NCBI GenBank assembly: GCA_007258455.2
Contig: VDFB02321305.1
Span: forward strand, 29,985 to 93,984
Direction of reading: 5' to 3'
DNA: 64,000 nucleotides
From: Sequoia sempervirens
Lineage: Eukaryota > Streptophyta > Pinopsida > Cupressales > Cupressaceae
Part shown: in pieces, positions 1-10,959 of the stretch
Numbering within the stretch: position 1 is the first letter of the stretch
Layout: each line of letters starts with the position of its first letter
Translations under genes and position numbers: made by a program
The notes under the pieces: generated by a model
Database searches by the model: none
What the model saw: the letters and a program-made list of their open reading frames with translations, nothing else
Told to the model about the DNA's origin: nothing

Positions 1-770
1 GAAGTTCCTCTCACATTAGATCCTCAAGGGATGGATGTTGAGCAATATTCTTCAAATGATTCCTCTATAAGTTGTAAGGAATCCATAAATATGATTTGTC
101 TTTGTCGCCCCTCAAAGGCCTAAGAGACCTGTTATTTATTTGACTTTGTCTAGTTCTTCTCCTAAAAGGATTTATTCTATTAATGGTGTTCCATATGATA
201 GTGATTCTCCTAATATTTCTAAGGCTCCCTCTTATAGAGCGATAGCCCATACTTATAACACTAGAAAGAATAAACAAAATGTTAATCAATTTACTTCTTT
301 ACCACCTTCTCAACCAAGTCTTTCTTTAGCACCTAAACCTACAACTAAAGCACCTACCTGGTGATTACAATCTTGTAGAGAAACTTTGTGTTACTCTAGC
401 TAAGATATCACTATGGGACTTGCTTCTGTCTGCTCTAGTTTATCAAGGTATGCTTCAGGGAGCTTTTCAAAAGATTCTCTTGTCTTCTTCCACTAGGCCA
501 ACGGATGGTAATGTGTTGATAGCTCATATTCGTGCAGATTCGCAGAATATTATGTTCTATCCATAGGAACTCCTACCTCTGGAAGCACAAAAGCAAGTAG
601 ACCCTCTAATGACTATAGTTAACATTAGTAATATTGGCATTAGACATACTCTCATTAACTCTGGTTCAGCGCTCAATGTATGTAGCATTGATCTATTGCC
701 TAAGATTAATATTGATTCATCTTCTCTTAATGCTTCTTCTATTGTCATTTGTGGGTCCGATAATGGTGGT
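1..770 (+). pseudogene. Ty3/gypsy polyprotein fragment: pre-protease linker and protease active-site half
   Basis: The window opens inside a degraded gypsy polyprotein. Around 360-480 the reading frame gives KISLWDLL, the conserved stretch that in plant gypsy polyproteins lies between the gag zinc knuckle and the protease. Around 655-690 comes LINSGSALNV, the retropepsin active-site region; the family has D-S/T-G there, so the catalytic Asp appears replaced by Asn (codon AAC). A further stretch at 140-364 is open but I recognise no domain in it. The frame is broken by stops, including two adjacent ones near 770. No function is expected. Element lineage (Athila/Tat-like) is inferred from the protease type only. 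Confidence 0.75.
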
Positions 771-794
771 TGATAGGCTCTAGGCACAATAGTC

Positions 795-1313
795 TTGCCT
801 TTGAGGTTGGGACCCATCACTGTACCCACCCTTGTATATGTTATGTCAAAAAAATTACCATATAACCTCCTTCTTGGTAGACCATGGATTCATGCTATGG
901 GTGCATTCCCATCTACCTTGCATAAATTTATTAATTTAATTTGTAATAATCAAGTAGTCATAGCCAGGGCTTACCTTGAGGCCATACACCTGTGTGAGAT
1001 GGCAATTTCCAATCAAGCTTTAGTTGTGCCTACTCTTATCCCTTCAGTGTCTTCTCATGCGTTGATGTCTACTCCAATGGTACCTGTTATAAAGAATTCC
1101 CTTGAGATAGATGTCCTTGAAGAAGATCCTTCTGCAGCGAGAAATCCTAAGTCTACCTCTTCTCAAGGAAATGCATGTCTCGGTGATGATTGGGGTTCTT
1201 TAGAATTTATAGAATCCTTCATTAGAGAATATAAAGTTGACCCGATCCACTTAAACCTTCTGATAACATCATCCAAAACCACTATTAAAGATGATTACTC
1301 TTTTGTATCATGA
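795..1313 (+). pseudogene. Ty3/gypsy retropepsin, C-terminal half plus linker
   Basis: This 172-codon open stretch continues the protease begun upstream. GPITVPTLVYVM and then LLGRPWIHAMGAFPSTLHK (about residues 7-45) are the conserved flap-to-C-terminal part of plant gypsy retropepsins; the LLGRPWIH motif is the clearest family marker in this part of the window. The remaining residues form a low-complexity linker without a domain I know. The Met used by the open frame is internal to the protease, so this is not a true start. It reads together with the active-site half at about 620-770, separated by stop codons. Protease activity is not expected because the catalytic Asp is missing upstream. 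Confidence 0.85.
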
Positions 1314-1319
1314 GATAAT

Positions 1320-1802
1320 GTGAACAACAGTTGTAATGTCCTTAATGTCGATCCTCCTCCTTCTGAGGAAGATGATTGCACCTCTATTAAAGAGGCTAAT
1401 GCTAGAAATATTGCCAAGAAGGTTGATGGTGATCTTGTAGAAGAGTGTGATCCCCATTGCTGGAATAATGCTCTCTACGAGGATCCTCCTCCTTCTCAAG
1501 ATTTGAAGACATGCTACAACCCTGGATACAAACTTGCCTCTAAATATGGGTATGGGCGTAAAGGTTGTGGGTGCAATGACCAAGGCATCCAGGTCCCTAT
1601 AGAGTGTGCACATCACAAGTGTAATTTGGGGCTTGGTTGCTTGAATGAACAATCCAAATGGAAACCACGGTTGAATGGTGACATGATTTCCACTCGACCT
1701 CATTCTTGTGGGTTGATTCATCCTCAATTATCTGTTGTCTTCGTGTCTTCTTCTTGTGAGCAGTCAAATCTTCCTCCAAAAGAGAAAGGTTTTTCTTCTT
1801 GA
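1320..1802 (+). pseudogene. G-patch-like region of the gypsy polyprotein
   Basis: A 160-codon open stretch follows the protease directly. Around 1525-1600 it gives GYKLASKYGYGRKGCG followed by a QGI..PI stretch, which resembles the glycine-rich G-patch that several plant gypsy lineages carry between protease and reverse transcriptase. In those elements it is thought to bind nucleic acid. The DPPPSE/DPPPSQ phrases at two places suggest an internal duplication in the linker. No reverse transcriptase follows, so the polyprotein is truncated after this point. Confidence 0.6.
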
Positions 1803-2061
1803 TCCTTATCCTCTATCGAAGCAAGAGCATATTTTGTTGAGGCTTGTTAAAGTCCACTTAATTACTCTTCCTCCTCCTACACATGAGAAATTTCATAAGC
1901 ATGATAAATCAAAACATTATTTCTTTGCATACCATCGAGTGTTTGGCCATTCCACTAGTGAATGTAAGGCATTGAAGGATAAAATACAACAACTTCATGA
2001 TCCTAGTGCCATCACTGTTTTGTTTGTTGATGCATCTGTTTCTTCTTCAAATGATAAGTGA
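1735..2061 (+). pseudogene. zinc-knuckle-like FHR/GH/C motif of a gypsy gag relic
   Basis: In a different frame from the G-patch stretch, about 1915-1985 encodes AYHRVFGHSTSECKALKDKI. This is like the Cx(F/Y)HRxxGHxTxxC motif found near the gag zinc-binding region of Tat-type plant retroelements. The first cysteine appears replaced by Phe. Finding it after the protease and G-patch is unexpected, since such motifs usually precede the protease; a rearrangement or a separate copy could explain it. The frame ends at a TGA at 2059-2061 and nothing coding follows before the polypurine tract. Confidence 0.45.
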
Positions 2062-3310
2062 TATTTAGGTCTACCTCTATCCTATATGTTCTAAGTATTT
2101 TGCATGGTTCTCCTCCCCTGTACGTTGGGGGTAGTGATAACTTGTTCTAGAGATGTGTGTCCTTCTTAAGGACCCCCTCTCTTCTCTATGTCTTTCAAAT
2201 GAAGCATCGCTTGAGTGGACCCCTTTTCTTTTGAAGGGTTCCTGAGGGAGCCCCCTTTGAAAGTTTGTTCTCTTAAACGAATTCATTAGCATCTAGCTTG
2301 GGGGTAGCCTGACTAGACCTATATTCTTTGTGACTATCTTGCAACATAGCTTGTAGCAGCCATAGGCTTCTCTGGTTAGTCTTGCTTTGCATGATCGAGA
2401 ACTTGTAGAGATTCTTTGCATCAAGCTTGCCTAACATGTTTAGTCTGTGGATTAACCTGTTGCTTTGCAGGTGCACCTGTGAAGCTGCTTTTCAATCAAC
2501 CTTGCAGGACTGAGCACCTATGAGGACCAATCAAACTCTGCGGAGCCTTTCACATTGGGCTTCCCTCAGGAGAGAGTACCTAGGGTACCCTCTTTGTAAG
2601 TCCAAGGACCTGTAAAGCGCTTGCATCCTACGAGATCTTTTTGTTCAACTTTTTAGGAGAGAGTACCTATAGAGTCTTTTGTTCTCCTTTCTATAGGTCT
2701 GAGGGCCTATGGTGCATTTGGTCAACCCTCCCCAGGAGAGAGTACCTATGGAGCCATCTCTCTTGGAATTTTGATTCCTTTCTAGCTCTTAAATTCTCTT
2801 CTCAAACTGTATATAACGGATTGAAGATCTGCATCTTCTTTATCCTAGGTATATGCTTCTTTCTCTCTTCGACATTGGTTTCTTCCCTATCTTTTGTATG
2901 TATTCTTCTCTTGAAGCAATTGATCCTTACATTCTTCTCTTCGTTTAAGAATTCTTCTACGTGCATTATTTCTTAATTTGGGGATGACCCATAGTACTGA
3001 GACAACCTTTTACATCGAGGTGTCTTTCCCTTTGCTGAGTCAAATCCTTTAGTTTGTTGTGTGCCTTTGTGTTTATGTGTTTTTATATGTTCTAACCCTA
3101 TGATGTAATGGATTTTTACATTTAACATTTTTGTCTTGTGCAAGTCTTTCTTGTCTAATGCATTTGTTTTGTAGCTCTTCAGTCTAGGGGCATGCTTCCT
3201 TGGTTCGAAGAGTTATCTACTTCCTCTACAGTATCCTTTTGGCATCATGATGTTATTTATGTTTAGTATATTTTCTTTAGCGTGCATATTAGTGTAGGTT
3301 CATATGCCCG
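2062..3310 (+). other. non-coding 3' internal region of the first gypsy element
   Basis: No domain could be read on either strand between the last polyprotein remnant and the polypurine tract. The stretch contains a 14 bp motif repeated three times (listed separately). Long non-coding 3' regions are common in plant Athila/Tat-type elements. The minus-strand open frames here are short and unrelated to known families. Confidence 0.5.
2569..2748 (+). repeat. three spaced copies of GGAGAGAGTACCTA
   Basis: The identical 14-mer GGAGAGAGTACCTA starts at 2569, 2656 and 2735, spaced 87 and 79 bp apart, each followed by a variant of TAGGG/TAGAG/TGGAG and a T-rich stretch. This looks like a degenerate tandem array with a unit near 80 bp inside the retroelement's non-coding 3' region. 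Confidence 0.75.
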
Positions 3311-3327
3311 CTAAAGTGGGGGGAAAA
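3311..3327 (+). other. polypurine tract of the first gypsy element
   Basis: CTAAAGTGGGGGGAAAA lies immediately before a TGTAATGTC start typical of an LTR. Such a purine run primes plus-strand DNA synthesis in LTR elements. A very similar purine run followed by TGTAGAGAATAAAATTGCA occurs at 20592. Confidence 0.7.
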
Positions 3328-4230
3328 TGTAATGTCATAAAATTGCACCCCTTGCAATTTCACATACATTCTTGTATTCACTTTAGTGTCCACTCCCTCA
3401 ACACTTGTGTAGGCTCATTTTAGCCCTTGCATTAGCCTTTTTCCCTCTCAGGATGCTCAGGGACCCCTTTTAAACAGTCACCCTTGCGCATCAACTTTGT
3501 ATTAAACCTTTTACTTTTCTCGTGCTTATCATTTTGTAGCATGATGTGTCTAGACACTAGTGTGTCGCGCTAGTGTCCTATGACATTTCTATGTTCAATT
3601 GGTTGTTTCAGAGCATGTTAACCACTTGTTAGCTTCTTTTGTTGGTGGTAACAGCCCAGGATGCCTTGTAATGGCTCGTAAAGCTTCTCTCCTCTCTTTA
3701 AAATGTTATATTTTCAATCTATTTGGTCTTCTCGATCTTTCTAGCTTTGGTTCCTGAATTTTCCTCTTCTCTCCTACTCTTTTGCTTTCACAACCCACTA
3801 CAACAAAATTCTTGTGTTCTCACAGCGCCCTCTGCAACTCTCTTGGCTCTCACAACTACCTCTCTCTTTGGCTTCCTTAAGCCTTGCAAATGACATTTCC
3901 CTTATCTTGTGTTTGTGAGCATCCTGGGATTTCACACATCCCCTATTAATGGCATCTTTATCTCGTGATACGGGTTCTCCTCCTTGAGTGGGGATTGCTT
4001 TTATCACTCTATATTTTCTTGCTTTGTTCACTTTCCCTAACTATATGGCTATCCATGGAGGTGGGAACACGAAAACGGGGGTTTGACTGAGGAAAACCCC
4101 TATACAGCCCCAACATTTTCTCTTGATATTACATATGCAAGTAGTGAAGATATTTCATTGTTGGAGGCTTCATTACTTGGGTTGTTGTGAGTAGTTTCTA
4201 TCTCTTATTCTCTTACTTTATCATTTATAC
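3328..4230 (+). repeat. 3' LTR of the first gypsy element (end approximate)
   Basis: The LTR begins with TGT right after the polypurine tract. No 5' partner lies in the window, so its end is uncertain (somewhere between about 4130 and 4450). A block at 4078-4101 ending GACTGAGGAAAACCCCT is repeated almost unchanged at 62737-62760, where it lies in another LTR-like sequence, supporting an LTR identity. It holds no gene. The minus-strand open frame at 3798-4031 is not recognisable as a protein. Confidence 0.6.
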
Positions 4231-4451
4231 TTCACTTCATTTCAGTTATGTTGCATTATGTTACCTTCCCACATTTTGGAAGTTATTAGCAATCTAATTG
4301 TTAGTAGTCATTTAGTTGTTTTCTATGATATTCTTGCTTTCTGGTCTGTACAAGACGTCAGCGCGCCTCTAGGAATCCAGTGCACTTGTTGTTGTCCTTA
4401 TTCTGTGTTGTTGTCCTTCGGTCGAGAACTCGTCAATTTGTCCAGAAAACT

Positions 4452-5253
4452 GTTGTGACCTCACTCTGATTCTAAAACTCTTGCTTTGTTCCTTGAGGTA
4501 GTTTAGGGTAGTTCTCCCCTTGGGATTCTCTTGAGAATGAAGAGACTCATGAGTAGTAAATCCCCCTTCTCTACAAAAATATATAATGTGAATATGACAT
4601 GTATGCAAAGTATATGAATACATTGATTTAGCTAACTATTGCTATGGTGAACTAAGTTGAAATGTAGGGACAAGTTCAAGCCTCTGGAAGAGAGGGGAAG
4701 TATCACTCGGGAGAAGAACTTGGTCTAGTAAACTCTAATTTAGTCTTACTAAGCATCCATACAATCATGCCCTACATGGTCTTAGTTGAGTCAAGTCAGT
4801 TGGGTAGATGGTAAGTGATCTTCAATCTAGTTGTGTACATTATATTGATTTGTGATCTTGTTTATGAATGTATGGAATGAGGTATGTGATGAGTCTTGGT
4901 GATAAATATAATTTGTCTTTGTGTGTTTATCTATATAATGATGAGATATGTGCATTTAATGTATCTATGTGTATATATGTACATGTCTTTGGTAAACTCA
5001 TACATATGAGTAAATACGTACATGAGTATACATAAGTAGACGCACCTACACATGCTCATGGAAAAATTACCCATATGCATGGGAATACTAATTGGACTAA
5101 GTCACACACACACACACACATATATGTGTGTGTGTGTGTGTACACATTCTATGTATATACATCGATTGTTGGGTTTGCATGTATGAGTGTTTTATAAAGA
5201 TAATGAAATGGAATTACATATATATGTGTGTGTGTGTGTAAGTTGATATAGAA

Positions 5254-5288
<35 letters not shown>

Positions 5289-7368
5289 CACACGTAATAT
5301 TATTCTTTATGTTTATATATTTTATTAGTATGTTAAAATGTATTTGTTAAACTTATGAAAAGAATATATATACACACAAACATGTGTATACATATAATTT
5401 TATGGATAAAAGTGTGTATATATATACATACATATATATATATATAATATACATACATATGAATAAGCTTTGGATATAATTACCAAGCGCATTATTAAGC
5501 ATTGATTATTATTAATATTATAAAGCAGAGCACATATAATTGCAAAGGGCACATAAAACATTTGAAGCACACAAGTATATGGCACAACTTATGGGAAAAT
5601 AAGTTAACGCATAAGTCTTTAAAGACTAAGTCAAAGTATGAAACCAATGGCATGCATAAGATGTATATTGTTGTGTAAGAATTTCAAGAGTTAATGCAGA
5701 TTAAACTGTAGAGTTTGTCAAAATCTGCGTACTCATGAAGGTGGTGCCAAGAGTTAGAGGTGGCACCATACTTTCTTGTAGTTGGAATGAAATAGAAGTC
5801 TAGGAATTTGATTTATCCTACAAATAAGTGTTTGAATCATTCAAGTACAAACTTGGCATAATTTTGAAATGGAATTCGAATTAGGAAACCTATTTTTAGC
5901 TTGTTGTCCCAAATTCTAAGTCAACTCAGCCATGAAATTGTCATGTGTTGCAAACCTGTGAGTGAGTCATTGCATGAGGAAGAAAGGTGGAAGAAATACT
6001 TGTTTGTAGCCTTCGATTGTTCAAAAATTAGTATTAATAGAGGTGATCATTCTTCTAAATGGACTACTTTTCATTATGATTTCTTAAGAGTTATTATGCT
6101 ACAAATTTAGTGCAAGTAAGTTGAGAGTTTGCGAGATTGAGAGTTGTATTGTCACTTTATATGTGATTTGTTGAGAGAATTGGAGTGAAGCTAGTAGAGG
6201 TGCTTGAGAAATTTGTAGTAGAAGTTGCAAGCAAACTTGAGGAGTAGATTATTCAGTTGGAAGCTTTTTAAGAGGCATGTTGATTTCAACCTCTTTATTC
6301 TTTTGTTAGAGATATTGTTATTTTATTTTCATGTTGAAAGATTGTCTTTTACTTGTGTGAATTGTTTGGATATGCTTGTGTATCACTTGGTTGCTTCTCG
6401 TTTTGTGAAACCTTACTTTTGATATTTGCTCATATAGATAAGTGTATATTGAGTATATTATTATGTGGATATAAATACTATTTGTACTATACATAGATTG
6501 TTTGTACTTTACTAAGTATTGTGAAACTCTAGGTGTGTTGCATGAAATAGAGTTGCTTTGAATTATTTTATTGTCATGTTAGATAATGTGATTCATGGGG
6601 TAGGTTATTATTGGGATTAGGATAATCCATGGGAAAGGGAATAATCTAGAATAGAATAGAATACTAATGGTCAAAATACAAATCGAGCAATTGTAGTGGT
6701 GAATATAGATGACCCTCACTCGAAGTACTGGGTGTTGACTCTTTGGCCAAAGTAGTGTAGGTAGCCATTGTCTACACTATCAATTCACTATGATTCCAAG
6801 TACATACTAGGCTGAGAATATCATAGAATGAAAGGTTGACTTTATGGTAAGCTCTAGTCATGTAGGACACATCACTATGCTTAGAATAGGCTATTTGAAG
6901 GATGAGGTTACCAAACCAGTCTCTTTTTCGAAGGGTAGGGCCATCTACCAATTTGGAAGATGTGTGGGGGACCATAGTTAGTCCATGGTTGGCGAAAAAT
7001 CACTTAAGTGATGCTTCTCCTCATGTAGTTGGAAACTAAGATTTGGGAGAAGGATATTTTGGATCATTTGTATTTCTAGTTCATGTCAGCTTGTTTAAAG
7101 CTATGTATGTATCATGTGCCCATATTTATGGAATTTGTAATGTGAAACATTATCTTGAATATAATTATGTAAAGTTACATCATGATTATATTATTGGAAA
7201 TGATTCTTTGATTATGCAATGGAAAGTTTGGATAAAGTTATATTTCAAATGCTACAATTATTATTGAATAGAAAACAAATTTTTTATTGCTCTACATCGG
7301 TTGCATACATAAATTACATGTGGGTAAAACTTAGTAGATTTACTAGGGTAAATAATGGGAATGTTACA
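4452..7368 (+). repeat. 5' LTR of the chromovirus-type element
   Basis: This long LTR aligns with 12441-14614 through many shared blocks, for example GAGAAGAACTTGGT (4711 and 12699) and the block near 6910-7000 versus 14160-14260 (CTCTTTTTCGAAGGGTAGGGCCATC versus the same with CTTCGTCG). It is about 740 bp longer than its partner because of a block at about 5240-5960. Its start is assigned from the partner and is approximate by tens of bases. It contains several CA/TG/TA microsatellites and no gene. Confidence 0.75.
5104..5292. repeat. compound (CA)n/(TG)n/(TA)n microsatellites
   Basis: Alternating purine-pyrimidine runs occur at 5104-5142, 5218-5240 and 5255-5292 within the 5' LTR, some arranged as CA followed by TG runs that could fold back. 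Further TA/CA runs continue to 5460. The partner LTR has only a short TA run at the equivalent place (13210-13250). Confidence 0.9.
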
Positions 7369-7382
7369 ATGTTCCCCAAAAT

Positions 7383-7480
7383 TATGTATCAGAGGATAGG
7401 TTTGAGGGATATTATCCTTTTGATGAAGGAAATGCGCAAAAAATCAAGGGGTATGCCCCACGTAGCTATGTATCAGAAAT
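7383..7480 (+). other. primer-binding-site region, duplicated
   Basis: About 14 bp after the LTR end, TATGTATCAGAGGATAGG resembles the complement of the initiator methionine tRNA 3' end (TGGTATCAGAGC), the usual primer site of plant LTR elements. A second copy, TATGTATCAGAAATTGG, lies 84 bp downstream and both are followed by a GGGATATTATCC stretch, so the region was tandemly duplicated. Confidence 0.65.
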
Positions 7481-7705
7481 TGGATCTAAGGGATATTATC
7501 CCTTGAACTATCTGAATAGTCATTCTATGTAAACTCAAGGATATTGAAATCCTTATTAATCTTAAATAAAAACATGCTTTTGGAAAAACTTGTGTATAAG
7601 TTCTTTATGTAATTCTTTATATGAATGATTGTTCTTTGATGCTTGTAGAACATTAAGTAAACTTATTTAGATTTAATTAAATGAAACCTCCAGGTATAAC
7701 TATTC

Positions 7706-8885
7706 TTGGGAAAAATGGTTAGGACACAAACTAATATTGGGGGAAATCAAGAAGTAGGACAAGGTATTGAGACTGTCGAAGCTAAGTTGGATTGCATCTT
7801 GTCTATAATGGATGAAATAAGAGCAAGGATAGGAAACCTTGAACAAGATGTAAGGGGTAAAGAAAGAGTGGAACACAAAGTCCCAAATAATGATGAGGAA
7901 GTTCCTAACAATGAAGAGGAAGGGGATAATTCTCATGGTCACACCCATTCTAGTGAACAAGAGGATGAGGAGTCATAGTCAAAATCAGATGGAATTAAAA
8001 GGAAATGTTTGGCCAATGAGTTATCTCGTGACATGAAGAAGATCACACCCCCAAAGTTTGAGGGTAGTTCTACTAGGGATGTGGCTGAAGCATGGCTTAT
8101 AGATATGGAAAAGTACTTTAAGATTATAAATTACTCTTAAGTCACTAAAGTTGTATGGGGAGCTTTCTAGTTGGCAGGTGACGCATCCAACTAGTGGATG
8201 ATTAAGAAAATGGAGCTAGGGCCTAGTTCCCTGAGGCTGACGTGGAGTGAATTTGTAGAGATTTTCTGGAAATGATGGTTACCACAACACTTCTATGATG
8301 AAAAGCTCATTGATTTACAAAATATAAAACAAAGAGATTCTTCAATGAATGAATATTGGGAAAAGTTCACTCACCTCCTAAGGTACATACCTATGTACTA
8401 AAAGGATGAGCAAATCCAAATAAGTAAGTTTGTTATGGCTCTTAATGCCAAAATAGGTGGTGAAGTAGATGTACACAGTCCTACAACCATGGACTTGGTG
8501 TATGAAAAAGCTATTAAGCAGGAACAAAATCTTAAGTCCATTTCAAACTACCGAGAAAGAAATAGAAAAAAGTTTAACTTGGTGCAAGCTAATCAAGCTC
8601 CAATGAGGCCTAATGAAGGGAAAAAAATTTAGAAGCAAGGGTACAAGGGACCCCAACAAAATTGGAATGAACCAAGAAGAGACCAAAGAGGAAGCAACAA
8701 CAACTTCAACAATAATGTTGGTTGAAATGCTAGTAACTCTAGAAGACCTGCGAGAAAGAGTGGACCATTGAAAGGATGTTATACATGTGGGGGCTATCAC
8801 TTTGCTAATTGGTGTCCTGATAGGCTGATGGAATCTCAACCATGTGGGAATCCTCTTCCTCCACAACAAGTTGCTTTCCAACAAA
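7706..8885 (+). pseudogene. gypsy gag with CCHC zinc knuckle
   Basis: The gag frame starts around 7706-7715 (MVRTQTN...) with an acidic N-terminal part, then at about 8045-8430 the Retrotrans_gag-like core (PPKFEGS near 8050, WLIDMEKYF near 8095, YWEKFTHLLRYIP near 8355) and a CX2CX3HX4C zinc knuckle CYTCGGYHFANWC at about 8776-8814. Gag packages element RNA into particles. The frame is interrupted by at least eight in-frame stops, most at places where family members carry Trp, Gln or Arg, pointing to C-to-T changes. It runs into the protease in the same frame. Confidence 0.9.
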
Positions 8886-9583
8886 GGATACATGCTGCAG
8901 TAGACAGCCAGCAAGCAAAGTACCAAATTACTTCAGTAGAAGTCTCAAGTACTTTGTCTGGCATTCCTATCTCAATTTTAATAGATACTGGTGCCACCGA
9001 AAATTTCGTTTCTTCTAGAATAGCAAGTCAAATGTCTAGAAAGGCTAATTTTATGGAAAAATCCAAGGTTTTTGAGTATGCAAAGTAGACAAGAGTTGTG
9101 GCGAGTTAATGTCTATTTGAAGCAAGGTTAGAACTTCCAAGTTTCTCTATGAAGGTGAATTTGTACGTGGCCTCCTTAGGTTCTAATGATGTCATCTTAG
9201 GAATGAATCGACTATGGAAGCATAGAGTTAAAGTGGATTTCCATGCTAAAACAATAGAATGCTTAGATGATCTAGGTAACCAGGTGGCATTGCAAAGAAC
9301 ACCTATAGAAGTTAAACTGCAACAAATTTCAGCTGTGCAAATGCATAGGGAAAAAAAGAAAGGTTGTCTACTCTTCACAGTAAAAATGGATAAAATTGAG
9401 GAATACAAGGAATCCATCCTTCAAGATGATGTTATGCATTATGAACCTCAAGATTTTCAAGAAGTCAAAGAAAGAGAAGTGGTGGAAACAGGGAAATCGG
9501 ATATGGAGAAATATCTTGTCCTATGGAAATTTGCAGATGTATTTCTAGATAAACTACCTAGATTACCTCCCAAGAGTGTTTGA
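8886..9583 (+). pseudogene. gypsy protease and linker to reverse transcriptase
   Basis: ILIDTGATENFVSS (about 8975-9016) is the retropepsin active site with the catalytic DTG intact. Two stops at about 9086 and 9107 break the frame, and 9149-9583 resumes with LGSNDVILGMNRLWKHRVKVD, matching the VILGMDWL conserved end of the protease. The rest, ending [10 protein letters not shown], is the linker that leads into the reverse transcriptase; a frameshift or stop follows at 9583. Confidence 0.9.
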
Positions 9584-10366
9584 TTTCTCCATTGACATAG
9601 TTCCTAGGTCAAAACCTATATTGAAAGTATCATATAGGATGACCACAATAGAATTGATGGAGTTGAAGGAGCAATTAGAAGAATTGTTATCTAAAGGACT
9701 CATAAGACCTAGTGTTTCACCCTAGGGAGCGCTGATGATCTTTGTAAAGAAGAAATATGGTACACTACACTTGTGTATTGATTATCATCTGCTTATCAAA
9801 GCAACAGTAAAGAATAAGTATTTGTTGCCACGTATCGATGATCTCTTTGATCAAATGGAGTGAGTAGTAGTGTTTTCAAAGATTGATAAATGTTATGGAT
9901 ATCATCAACTAAGAATCAAGGACAAAGATATTTTCATGACAACTTTCAAGACTAGATACGATCATTACGAGTTCACGACCCTACCTTTTGGACTCATGGA
10001 TGCACCAACAATATTCATGAACCTAATGAATAATGTATTTAGGGACTTCTTGGATAGGTTTGTGTTAGTTTTATTGGATGACATCTTAATCTACTCTGAG
10101 AATGAAGAGGAACATCACAAGCATCTGGAATTTGTCCTTCAACAATTGAGAGAACATAAGTTGTATGGGAAACTCTCTTGTGTACCTTCTTCCAAAAAGA
10201 GGTACAATATTTGGGTCATGTAATTTCGGTTGATGGGATTGTAGTTAATCCTTCGAAGATAAAAGCATTGCTTGAGTGGCCGGTGCCCAAGAATGTGTCA
10301 AAAGTTAGAAGTTTTATGGGTTTGGTTGGGTATTATCTTAAGTTTGTTTCAAAATTTCAAGAATAG
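9584..10366 (+). pseudogene. gypsy reverse transcriptase
   Basis: The RT begins at about 9590 in another frame (DIVPRSKPI, then a [17 protein letters not shown] stretch near 9690) and continues at 9870-10223 with [34 protein letters not shown] and the catalytic [10 protein letters not shown]. 10178-10366 carries the thumb region [18 protein letters not shown] in a shifted frame, so at least two frameshifts and several stops are present. The catalytic LDD pair is intact, but the protein cannot be made as one chain. Confidence 0.92.
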
Positions 10367-10379
10367 CATTTCCCATCAC

Positions 10380-10860
10380 TTCTTTGCAAAGGAAAGGTAA
10401 AAGTTTGAGTGGACAGAGAAATGTCAAGTGACATTTGATCTACTCAAAGAAAATTTCACCACAACTCTGATACTTAAGGTACTAGATCCAAATGGTAACT
10501 TTATTGTTATTACTGATGCATCATGAGAAGTATTGGGTGGAGTATTAATACAAGAGGGGCAAGTTATAGCTTACGATTCAAGGAATCTAAAGCCCTATGG
10601 AAAAAATTATGCTTCACATGATTTAGAGTTAGCAATACTTGTTCATGCATTACAAATGTGGAGACACTATCTGTTGGGAAAACCCTTTGAACTCAAGACC
10701 AATAACCATGGTCTCAAGTATTTGTTTACCCAACCTAATCTTAATGCAAGGCAAAGAAGGTGGTTGGAATTGATATCTGACTATGATTTCAACATTAGTT
10801 ATATTAAGGGGAAGGAGAATTAGGTTGTAGATGCTCTAAGTCGTAGGAGGCATATCTCCT
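10380..10860 (+). pseudogene. gypsy RNase H
   Basis: The segment starts with a F-W-T/E-xxC-type connection (WTEKCQVTFDLLKENF near 10410) and then GGVLIQEGQVIAYDSRNL, SHDLELAILVHALQMWRHYL (10610-10670) and YIKGKEN followed by VVDALSRR near 10830. These are the conserved RNase H phrases; the first catalytic Asp is in TDASxE around 10515, where a TGA interrupts the reading. The stop at 10822 replaces the usual Gln/Asn region. RNase H removes RNA from the RNA:DNA hybrid during reverse transcription. Confidence 0.9.
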
Positions 10861-10959
10861 CAATGGTATCAATCCAAACTGACTTTAAAAGTCAAGTGTT
10901 GCAAGAATCCAAGGGTGATGAGTTCTATGAATAAGTCAGGAAAGCACTCTTAGATAATA

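Noticed and set aside
7700..7960. Minus-strand open frame opposite gag
   Set aside because: It mirrors the gag coding strand and has no domain; gag motifs on the plus strand explain the sequence.
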